Position numbers and translations under genes: made by a program
Notes under the pieces: model-generated
Seen by the model: the letters and a program-made list of their open reading frames with translations, nothing else
What the model was told of the DNA's origin: nothing
Databases searched by the model: none
Source of the DNA: JAVWHP01 sp036639955
GTDB lineage: Bacteria > Bacillota_I > Bacilli_A > Erysipelotrichales > Erysipelotrichaceae
DNA: 21,473 bases
Reading direction: 5' to 3'
Assembly: GCA_036639955.1 (NCBI GenBank)
Contig: JAVWHP010000017.1
Coordinates: forward strand, 1 to 21,473
In this document: piece after piece, positions 6,323 through 13,072 of the stretch
Layout: each line of letters begins with the position of its first letter
Numbering within the stretch: the stretch's first letter is position 1

Positions 6323-7906
6323 ATGGCAAGATGGCATTCTTTTATGGAACACTTCCAATTTCCATTGAAAGTACTGTTTTTAGCAACTGTTTTACTTGGA
6401 ATAGGAAGTTCAATATTAAATCCAAATATAGCGTTTGTTTATGAAGCAGATAATAATATTTTAATTCGTATAGCAGAGCTATTAAGATATATAGGAGGTT
6501 TTCTAATTGAATTATTTCCTTTCTTAGTTTTTGTTAAAGTATTAGCAAAGAAATTTGAAGCTACAGTTCCAGTACTAGTAGGAGTAGCCGGTTATTTCAT
6601 TATCAATATTACAATGATATTCTTTGTTAATTCAGAACTACCGGTATATTTTTATAAAAGCATTTTAGGAATTAGCATTAATTTTGATGCTATTAAAACG
6701 TTTGGTGAAGGAATTGTTTCTCCTTTTAATGTAGGTATATTTTCTTTAATTGTTACTTACATTATAACATTATATTGTTATAAAAAGTCACGCCATTATT
6801 CAATGCATGGTATGTTATCATTTGTTGATCATGACACATGGAGTATGATATTAACCTTCATATTATGTGCTTTTGCAGGTTACTTATTTGCAATTTGTTG
6901 GCCAATAGTAATATCTATAATGATGCAAGTGTTTAAAATAATTGGTAGTGATATAACTAATCCAATTTACTTATTTATTTATGGAATAGGTGAACGTATT
7001 ACTGCTGTATTAAATATGGTAGAAATACCTAGAAGCGTGTTCTGGTTTGGGGATTTAGGCGGTAGTTGGATGGATGCATCTGGAGCTAAATATCTAGGAG
7101 ATGTTGGTGTATGGACAATTCAACAAAATATTAGTGATGGATTAAGTAGTGCAGGTAGACTAATAACACCATATTATATAATTAATATGTTTATAATTCC
7201 GGGATTTTTATTAGCATACTACTCTTTAGTAACATCTTTAAAAGATAAAAAGAGATATAAAGCTTTCTTTATATTAGCAATCTTTATATCAGTAATATGT
7301 GGTAATGCCTTACCAATGGAAATATTGATGCTTATATTATGTCCACTATTATATATATTTTATTTATTCTTAGTAGGTATTTTATTTGGACTGTTACAAA
7401 TACTAAATGTATCTGTAGGATATAATTTCTCAGATGCTTTAATGTTAGCTCAGCCAGGTAGTTCATTGGAACTATTACAATATGTAAGAAATCCGGAAAT
7501 GATTAGAAATCTAACATTCATTTTAGTAATCGGTCTTTTCTTTGGAATGATATTTTTCTTTGCTACAAGAATTTATTTTAGAAAATATGCTATTGGAGTA
7601 TTGGAAGTTAAGAATGCCGATAAGATGTCAAAAGATTTAGCTAAAGCTTTAGGTGGAATTAATAATATTATTAATATAGAATTTACACCAGATAAATTAA
7701 CTGTAGAATTAGAAGATCGCTCACTCGTAGATTTTATATGGTTAAAAGCCATAGGAGCTTACTTAGTAATAGAAGCTAAGAACGGATATTTATTAAGAAT
7801 GGGTAATTTATCTACAGTTTTAGGTTTACACATAAGACAACAAATAGAAAATAATAAAGTAAGATCAATTGAAGATATAAAAATTAATGATATAAGACAA
7901 TTTTAA
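6323..7906 (+). CDS. PTS EIIC-EIIB-like membrane protein lacking catalytic residues
   Basis: A 527-residue protein with the layout of glucose/N-acetylglucosamine family PTS permeases: a multi-helix EIIC domain (about 15-420) and a C-terminal EIIB-like domain (about 436-510). EIIC identity rests on IYGIGERI (219-226) then SVFWFGDLG, AGRLITPYYIINMFIIPGFLLAYY (277-300), and GNALPMEI (327-334) followed by LLYIFYLFLVGILFG. Functional residues are gone. The GLHH motif is replaced by NMVEIPRS, and GITEPIEF becomes GNALPMEI, so the sugar-binding Glu is Leu. In EIIB the phosphorylated Cys is Thr455, although the flanks (ALGG 442-445, N451, L459, V461, LEDRSLVD) are kept. It is a full-length, intact frame, so this is not decay. 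It likely transports something without PTS phosphorylation or acts as a sensor. No EIIA or other PTS gene is nearby. Followed by a HTH-cytidylyltransferase gene. Confidence 0.82.
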   Translation: MARWHSFMEHFQFPLKVLFLATVLLGIGSSILNPNIAFVYEADNNILIRIAELLRYIGGFLIELFPFLVFVKVLAKKFEATVPVLVGVAGYFIINITMIFFVNSELPVYFYKSILGISINFDAIKTFGEGIVSPFNVGIFSLIVTYIITLYCYKKSRHYSMHGMLSFVDHDTWSMILTFILCAFAGYLFAICWPIVISIMMQVFKIIGSDITNPIYLFIYGIGERITAVLNMVEIPRSVFWFGDLGGSWMDASGAKYLGDVGVWTIQQNISDGLSSAGRLITPYYIINMFIIPGFLLAYYSLVTSLKDKKRYKAFFILAIFISVICGNALPMEILMLILCPLLYIFYLFLVGILFGLLQILNVSVGYNFSDALMLAQPGSSLELLQYVRNPEMIRNLTFILVIGLFFGMIFFFATRIYFRKYAIGVLEVKNADKMSKDLAKALGGINNIINIEFTPDKLTVELEDRSLVDFIWLKAIGAYLVIEAKNGYLLRMGNLSTVLGLHIRQQIENNKVRSIEDIKINDIRQF

Positions 7907-7917
7907 ATTGTCTTTTA
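7894..7917 (+). terminator. Intrinsic terminator after the PTS-like gene
   Basis: AAGACAAT (7894-7901) pairs with ATTGTCTT (7907-7914) around a five-base loop, followed by TTATTTT. The stop codon (7904-7906) is in the loop, so the terminator overlaps the gene's last codons. It implies the next gene is transcribed mainly from its own promoter. Confidence 0.65.
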
Positions 7918-7922
7918 TTTTG

Positions 7923-7951
7923 TTGTAATTTAACTAATTTAACCTTATAAT
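7923..7951 (+). promoter_or_regulatory. Sigma-A type promoter for the HTH-cytidylyltransferase gene
   Basis: TTGTAA (7923-7928), 17-base spacer, TATAAT (7946-7951). No TG extension. Directly follows the terminator of the preceding gene. AAAAGGAG (7964-7971) is six bases before ATG 7978. Confidence 0.65.
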
Positions 7952-7977
7952 AGTGTTAGTTTAAAAAGGAGAATATT

Positions 7978-8886
7978 ATGAATTTAACATCAACTCAATT
8001 TGAAATTATTACTTACATAGAAAGAAATCAAGATATAAAACACCCACAAAGAACTGTAGCAAAGGAATTAGATATATCTTTAGGTGTTGTTAACAAAACA
8101 CTTTTAGAATTACAAGAATTAGAGTTATTAAAAATTAAAGAAAACTCTCATTATGATGTTACCCTAAAAGGGTATGAACAATTAGAACCATATAGAGTTA
8201 AAAAAGCTATCTTTTTAGCAGCTGGATTTGGTAGTCGTTTAGTACCTATAACATTAAATACACCGAAACCATTAATTTTAGTACATGGGAAGAGGATTAT
8301 AGAAACGCTATTAGAAGCAGTTACTGATGCAGGAATCAATGACATTACTATAGTTAGAGGTTATTTAGGTGAACAATTTGATGTATTACTAAAGAAATAT
8401 CCTATGATAAAATTTATTGAAAACCCCATATATAATGAAACTAATAATATATCAAGTGCATTATTGGTTAAAGATCAATTAGAAAATGCTTATGTTCTAG
8501 AAAGTGATTTGTATTTATATAACCCTAAGGTTATAAGAAAATATGAATATACTACTAATTACTTAGGAATGAATGTTAGTGTGACTGATGATTGGTGCTT
8601 TGAAACTAAGAAAGGCATTATATCAAATTTAAAAGTTGGGGGCGAAAATGTCGCACATATGTTCGGTATTTCATACTGGAATAAGGAAGATGCAAAAAAA
8701 ATAAGTGATGATATTCTAACCGTATTTAATATGCCAGGTGGAAGAGAAAAATACTGGGATGAAGTAGCTTTAAGAGTATGTTCACCTAAATATCAAATAA
8801 GAGTAAAACAATGTAAAAAAGACGATATAGTAGAAATCGATACATTCAGTGAATTGAAACAAATGGATCAAATATATAACGTGTAG
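7978..8886 (+). CDS. Winged-helix domain fused to LicC-like cytidylyltransferase
   Basis: Two-domain protein of 302 residues. Residues 1-70 form a MarR-like winged helix (TQFEIITYIERN, then QRTVAKELDISLGVVNKTLLELQELELL as the helix-turn-helix, and a wing ending VTLKGYEQL). Residues 75-302 are a nucleotidyltransferase resembling phosphocholine cytidylyltransferase LicC: LAAGFGSRL (80-88, nucleotide loop), PKP with K97, ESD (175-177, metal-binding Asp), GISYWNKEDAKKI (230-242), YWDEVA (259-264), and EIDTFSEL near the end. The active-site pattern is intact. LicC makes CDP-choline to decorate teichoic acid or surface glycans; other amino-alcohol phosphates are possible. It follows the pseudo-PTS permease. 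No LicA kinase or LicD transferase is in the window. The fused HTH suggests it may regulate its own or neighbouring genes, but no DNA target is visible. Confidence 0.85.
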   Translation: MNLTSTQFEIITYIERNQDIKHPQRTVAKELDISLGVVNKTLLELQELELLKIKENSHYDVTLKGYEQLEPYRVKKAIFLAAGFGSRLVPITLNTPKPLILVHGKRIIETLLEAVTDAGINDITIVRGYLGEQFDVLLKKYPMIKFIENPIYNETNNISSALLVKDQLENAYVLESDLYLYNPKVIRKYEYTTNYLGMNVSVTDDWCFETKKGIISNLKVGGENVAHMFGISYWNKEDAKKISDDILTVFNMPGGREKYWDEVALRVCSPKYQIRVKQCKKDDIVEIDTFSELKQMDQIYNV

Positions 8887-8890
8887 GAAT

Positions 8891-8919
8891 ATACAGTATG
8901 TTAACATACTGTATTATTT
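8891..8919 (+). terminator. Terminator after the HTH-cytidylyltransferase gene
   Basis: A 24-base perfect palindrome at 8891-8914 (arm ATACAGTATG, loop TTAA) followed by T-rich sequence. The stop codon is five bases upstream. Confidence 0.8.
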
Positions 8920-9191
8920 TTATAAATTATAATAATTAAAGGAATAAAAACATATCTTATTATGTGGTAAAGTGTTATAGTAATCGTAGTTAATATTACT
9001 ATATAGATGAATGCAATTAATATATCACCATATTAATAAGTATAGTAATTATAATTCATATTTAAACGAAAAAATATCAATAGATAAATAGTTTTATTGT
9101 ATCTACTAGGATATCTGTATTAATTATTTATATTGTAATTATGAATGGTTATACTATATGACAAAAATGAAATATATGAATTATATGTTTG
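8920..9191. other. AT-rich intergenic region with ATAGTAAT repeats
   Basis: No gene is visible. The only structure is ATAGTAAT at 8977-8984, its inverted copy ATTACTAT at 8995-9002 (10-base loop, possible hairpin without a T-tract), and a third direct copy at 9042-9049. The rest is low-complexity A/T sequence ending in the promoter of the next gene. Confidence 0.5.
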
Positions 9192-9200
9192 TGTTATAAT
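9192..9200 (+). promoter_or_regulatory. Extended -10 promoter for the flippase-like gene
   Basis: TGT-TATAAT, perfect hexamer with TG extension and no -35 at 16-18 bases upstream. AAGGAGG at 9204-9210 and a second SD-like AAGGTG (9212-9217) precede ATG 9223; the latter has the better spacing. Confidence 0.65.
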
Positions 9201-9222
9201 CATAAGGAGGCAAGGTGAATAA

Positions 9223-10275
9223 ATGAACAATAAAAAAAATTTCATTAATATACTTCTAGTATTTGGCCTAACAGTATTTGGATTATGGTTCAGCTTACGT
9301 GGCAATTTTAAAGAAGTATTAGATACGATAAAACAAATATCACCATTGTGGTTAATTATTATATTAGGCATGGGTATTATATATTATTGCTGTAATGGAG
9401 TGATTGTATATATTCTAGCCAGAAAGTATCGACCAGACTATAAAAAAAGAGAAGCTTTGACTAACGCTTATATTGGAGCATTTTTTAATGGAATAACTCC
9501 AGCTGGGGGAACACAAGTTGCTCAGATGTATATGTTTAAAAAACAGGGAATAAAAGCAAGTGATGCTGGAAGTATTTTATATACTGATTTTATTATATTC
9601 CAAAGTACATTGCTAGTTTATGTTGGGATACTGATGCTAATTAAATTTAAAAGCTATTTAGAATGTAATCAACAGTTTTCACTAATAGTATTTATAGGAT
9701 TTCTTATTAATGCGAGTGTAATAGTAATATTATGGATACTATATAAATTCCCATCATTATATGAAAAAGCAAGTGTTAAAATTTTGCATCTTTTAGCTAA
9801 AATTCATATAGTTAAGGATGAAGAAAAAACAGGAATTAGATGGGCACAACAAATAGATAATTTTACTAAAGAAATTAGGGTATTAAAAAAGAATAAGAAA
9901 CTATTAGTAAAGTTAGTAGGGATTAATATATTTAGATTTTCATTATATTATTCTTTACCATATATTGTAGCATTAGGATTAAATGTCCAAATAGACCCAA
10001 CTTTACTATTTGATATTATATGTTTAAGTGCTTTTGTCCACATGAGTAACGCTTGTTCTCCATTACCTGGAGATGCAGGCTTTACAGAAGGTGCCTTTGT
10101 TATTATGTTCTCGCCATTATTTGGAAGATCTATTGCAGCAAGTATTATGGTGTTTTGGAGATTTGCAACCTATCAATTAATGATAATTATAGGTGGAATA
10201 ACATTCTTGATATTTAAAGATAAAGAAGTATATAGGGCAATAAAAGAAGTTAAAGAAGTTAAAGAAAAACAATAA
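9223..10275 (+). CDS. YbhN/UPF0104 family flippase-like membrane protein
   Basis: A 350-residue integral membrane protein with about eight helices, of the lysylphosphatidylglycerol-synthase transmembrane / flippase-like family (the membrane half of MprF, also YbhN). Diagnostic segments are FFNGITPAGGTQVAQMYMFKKQG (87-109), matching the family pattern ffN.itP..GG.p.q.y, and CSPLPGDAGFTEGAF (278-292), matching P.PG..G..E. There is no soluble MprF synthase domain. A charged loop (about 197-228) separates the two halves. The C-terminus ends in a small KEV repeat (KEVKEVKEKQ). Such proteins are thought to move or bind lipid-linked molecules; the substrate is unknown here. It has its own promoter, so operon membership with the upstream LicC-like gene is unlikely, though proximity may reflect shared envelope work. 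Confidence 0.85.
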   Translation: MNNKKNFINILLVFGLTVFGLWFSLRGNFKEVLDTIKQISPLWLIIILGMGIIYYCCNGVIVYILARKYRPDYKKREALTNAYIGAFFNGITPAGGTQVAQMYMFKKQGIKASDAGSILYTDFIIFQSTLLVYVGILMLIKFKSYLECNQQFSLIVFIGFLINASVIVILWILYKFPSLYEKASVKILHLLAKIHIVKDEEKTGIRWAQQIDNFTKEIRVLKKNKKLLVKLVGINIFRFSLYYSLPYIVALGLNVQIDPTLLFDIICLSAFVHMSNACSPLPGDAGFTEGAFVIMFSPLFGRSIAASIMVFWRFATYQLMIIIGGITFLIFKDKEVYRAIKEVKEVKEKQ

Positions 10276-10292
10276 AAATTGGTAAGTAATAC

Positions 10293-10307
10293 GAATTGTT
10301 ACAATTC
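10293..10307. repeat. Perfect inverted repeat downstream of flippase-like gene
   Basis: GAATTGT-T-ACAATTC, a 15-base perfect palindrome, 17 bases after the stop. It is not followed by a T-tract, so it is a poor terminator; it could be an operator upstream of the small RNA promoter at 10349. Confidence 0.4.
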
Positions 10308-10348
10308 AAGTCTGTTTTATGCAACTTATAATTATTTATCATAAAATA

Positions 10349-10357
10349 TGGTATTAT
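10349..10357 (+). promoter_or_regulatory. Extended -10 promoter for a small RNA or mutS leader
   Basis: TGG-TATTAT, no -35. Predicted start near 10364. The following RNA would end at the terminator at 10413-10446. Confidence 0.45.
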
Positions 10358-10363
10358 AGGCAA

Positions 10364-10446
10364 GTATTTATAGGCTAGGAAATTATATAGTTTTGGAAAC
10401 AAAACGAGATCTGATTAACGGACGGGAAAGCTGTTAATCTTTTTTT
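10364..10446 (+). ncRNA. Putative structured small RNA or leader upstream of mutS
   Basis: About 80 bases with two hairpins: GTTTTG-GAAA-CAAAAC (10390-10405, GNRA-type tetraloop) and an intrinsic terminator (10413-10446). It is more G/C-rich than the surrounding intergenic sequence and contains GGCTAGG near its 5' end and ACGGGAAAG in the terminator loop. No open frame is evident. mutS has its own promoter 54 bases after the T-tract, so this looks like an independent RNA instead of an essential leader. I do not recognise it as a known riboswitch or RNA class. Its ends are predictions from promoter and terminator only. Confidence 0.4.
10413..10446 (+). terminator. Intrinsic terminator upstream of mutS
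   Basis: Stem GATTAACGG (10413-10421) with CTGTTAATC (10431-10439), nine pairs including one G-U, nine-base loop, then seven T residues (10440-10446). Confidence 0.75.
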
Positions 10447-10499
10447 ATGTTCATATTAAGTATATTAATAGAACTAACTATCATTTTATGTAAAAAATT

Positions 10500-10508
10500 T
10501 GTTATAAT
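10500..10508 (+). promoter_or_regulatory. Extended -10 promoter for mutS
   Basis: TGT-TATAAT, perfect hexamer, no -35 at 16-18 bases. Predicted start near 10515, giving an 18-base leader with only a weak SD (GAGTGTG) before ATG 10533. Confidence 0.65.
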
Positions 10509-10532
10509 AGTAATTGAAATGAGTGTGATAGT

Positions 10533-13061
10533 ATGGCAGAAGAAAAGTATACACCGATGATGCAACAATATCTAAATGTCAAAAACAAACATCTAGATTG
10601 TATAATGTTTTATCGTTTAGGGGATTTCTATGAAATGTTTTTTGAAGATGCAAAAATTGCATCAAGTGAATTAGATCTAGTATTAACAGGAAGAAATGCT
10701 GGAGTAAGTGAAAAAGTTCCAATGTGTGGAATTCCTTATCATGCAGCAACAGGATATATACAAAGACTTATCCAAAAAGGCTACAAAGTAGCAATCGTTG
10801 AACAACTTGAAAATCCTGCCGATGCAGTCGGGATAGTTAAACGAGATGTTATAAAAATAGTAACTCCAGGAACTATTATGGAAGAACTTAATGATGATCT
10901 TTCAACAGTTAATATAGCAGGAATATGCGACTTCCAATATGGATTAAGTATATTGTTATGTGAGATGACAACGGGAGACATGCAAGCAATAAATGTAGAT
11001 CATAATTATTTAGCTCTACAAAAAGTGTTATTAAGTAATAATGTAAAAGAGATAGTAGTGAATAAAAATTTTGATAAGAAATTACTAAAAGTAATTCAAG
11101 ACAATCAAACAATAACCATATCATTTGAAGATAACAATAATAAAGATGAAAACTATAATCATTTATTAGCAAATATAGAAGATCCTAATATTATAAAAGC
11201 GTTTATTTTACTAACTAATTATTTAAATGAAACTCAAAAAAGAAGTATGTCTCATTTAAACCCAGTAGTAGAAATTCATGAAAATGAATTTCTACAAATG
11301 GATTACTCAACGAGAACTAACTTAGAATTAACAACAGCATTAAGAAATAACTCAAAATCAACAACACTATGGAGTTTTTTAGATAAATGCTGCAGTGCGA
11401 TGGGATCTAGGCTTTTAAAGAAATGGATAGAATATCCATTAGTAGAAGAAGTAGTAATAAATAAAAGACAGGACGCAATAGAATTTTTAAATGAAAATTT
11501 TATAATGAAAGACGAACTTAAAGATAACCTAAAACAAGTATATGATTTACAAAGATTATGTGCAAGAATTGCTTATGGTAATGCTAATCCAAGAGATTTA
11601 TTAAGATTGAGCAAAACATTAGAGAGCGCTCCTAAAATATTAGAAATATTTAGTCAATGTAAAGCATATCCTGAACTTTCCAAATTAGACGATTGTGCAG
11701 AAATAACTATGCTATTAAAAAATGCTTTTGTAGAATTGCCTCCAATATCTATTAAAGAGGGAGGAATCTTTGTTGATGGCTATAATGAACAATTAGATGA
11801 ATTACGAAGAATAGGAAAAACTGGCCAAGATTATATTATAGAATTAGAAAATCAAGAAAGAGAAAGAACAGGAATTAAATCATTAAAAATAGGATATAAC
11901 CGCATCTTCGGTTACTATATAGAAGTAACAAAAGGAAGCTTAAATTTAGTGAAAGAAGAATTTGGTTATATACGTAAACAAACTTTAACGAACTGTGAAC
12001 GCTATATAACACCACAATTAAAGGAAAAAGAAGACGCCATATTACATGCACAAGAAAAAAGTATAAGAATTGAAACTGAATTGTTTATAGATTTGGTTAA
12101 TAAAATAAGTGTATATCTGCCAAAACTTCATGATTTAGCGCAAGGATTAGCAGTAATAGATGCACTTTATTCATTAGCTGTAATAAGCAGTAACGTTGGT
12201 TATGTAAGACCGACTTTCCATAGCCAACATAGTATTGAAGTAATAGAAGGAAGACATCCTATATTAGAAAAAATAATGAAAAATAGCACCTATGTACCTA
12301 ATTCGTTAATAATGGAAGAAGGCAATGCTATTGAAATTGTAACAGGACCAAATATGGGTGGTAAATCTACCTATATGAGACAAGCAGCAGTAATAGTACT
12401 ATTAGCTCAAATAGGATGTTACATTCCTGCGAAGTCAGCAGAATTACCTATATTTGATAAGATATTTACAAGGATAGGTGCAAGTGATGACATAATGAGT
12501 GGACAATCTACATTTATGGTAGAAATGATAGAAGCTAATAACGCTCTAAAAAATGCTACAGAAAATTCATTAATTCTATTCGATGAAATAGGAAGAGGAA
12601 CATCAACATATGATGGAATGGCATTAGCTCATGCTATTTTAGAATATATATCATCAAATATTAAAGCAAAAACCTTATTTTCAACTCATTATCATGAATT
12701 AACAGGACTAGAATGTTCACATAAAGATATAAAGAATAAGCATGTTGAAGTCTATGAAGAAAATGATCATGTAACATTTTTATATAAAATTACTGATGGA
12801 AAAGCAGATAAATCATATGGTATAAATGTAGCAAGATTAGCTAAATTACCTGAAAGTTTATTAGTGAGAGCAAAACAAATTCTAGATTCATTAGAACAAG
12901 ATCCTAATACTAATATTCAACAGTCAAGCATGTTAATAGTAGAACAGAGTAATCCAAAGCATGAACATATTATAGAACAACTAAATAGTATCAATCCTAA
13001 TGCTATGACTCCATTAGATGCTTTAAGATTTATTACAGAACTAAAGAATAACCTAGAATAG
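10533..13061 (+). CDS. mutS: DNA mismatch repair protein MutS
   Basis: Recognises mismatches and small loops and recruits MutL. The 842 residues match full-length MutS1. The mismatch-reading Phe-x-Glu motif is F32-Y-E34, within YRLGDFYEMFFEDA. The connector, core and clamp domains follow. The ATPase has Walker A GPNMGGKST (605-613), Walker B with D684-E685 in DEIGRGTSTYDG, and the STHYHEL element. The C-terminus (about 800-842) keeps the helical tetramer/HTH region ending LDALRFITELKNN. The ATG has a weak SD, with a strong extended -10 just before it. The next gene, mutL, starts 11 bases after the stop with its own GGAGATG-type RBS, so the pair is an operon. Nothing is truncated; a functional methyl-independent repair system is expected. 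Confidence 0.97.
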   Translation: MAEEKYTPMMQQYLNVKNKHLDCIMFYRLGDFYEMFFEDAKIASSELDLVLTGRNAGVSEKVPMCGIPYHAATGYIQRLIQKGYKVAIVEQLENPADAVGIVKRDVIKIVTPGTIMEELNDDLSTVNIAGICDFQYGLSILLCEMTTGDMQAINVDHNYLALQKVLLSNNVKEIVVNKNFDKKLLKVIQDNQTITISFEDNNNKDENYNHLLANIEDPNIIKAFILLTNYLNETQKRSMSHLNPVVEIHENEFLQMDYSTRTNLELTTALRNNSKSTTLWSFLDKCCSAMGSRLLKKWIEYPLVEEVVINKRQDAIEFLNENFIMKDELKDNLKQVYDLQRLCARIAYGNANPRDLLRLSKTLESAPKILEIFSQCKAYPELSKLDDCAEITMLLKNAFVELPPISIKEGGIFVDGYNEQLDELRRIGKTGQDYIIELENQERERTGIKSLKIGYNRIFGYYIEVTKGSLNLVKEEFGYIRKQTLTNCERYITPQLKEKEDAILHAQEKSIRIETELFIDLVNKISVYLPKLHDLAQGLAVIDALYSLAVISSNVGYVRPTFHSQHSIEVIEGRHPILEKIMKNSTYVPNSLIMEEGNAIEIVTGPNMGGKSTYMRQAAVIVLLAQIGCYIPAKSAELPIFDKIFTRIGASDDIMSGQSTFMVEMIEANNALKNATENSLILFDEIGRGTSTYDGMALAHAILEYISSNIKAKTLFSTHYHELTGLECSHKDIKNKHVEVYEENDHVTFLYKITDGKADKSYGINVARLAKLPESLLVRAKQILDSLEQDPNTNIQQSSMLIVEQSNPKHEHIIEQLNSINPNAMTPLDALRFITELKNNLE

Positions 13062-13072
13062 GAGATGTAAAT

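Noticed and set aside
10242..10272. GAAGTTAAA tandem repeat at the end of the flippase-like gene
   Set aside because: Only two to three imperfect units encoding a charged tail; common at C-termini and not evidence of a mobile or variable element.
10364..10446. Match of the mutS-upstream RNA to ykkC/guanidine, glutamine or c-di-GMP riboswitches
   Set aside because: Only short resemblances (CTAGG, ACGAGA, ACGGGA); the core conserved blocks and spacing of those classes are not there.
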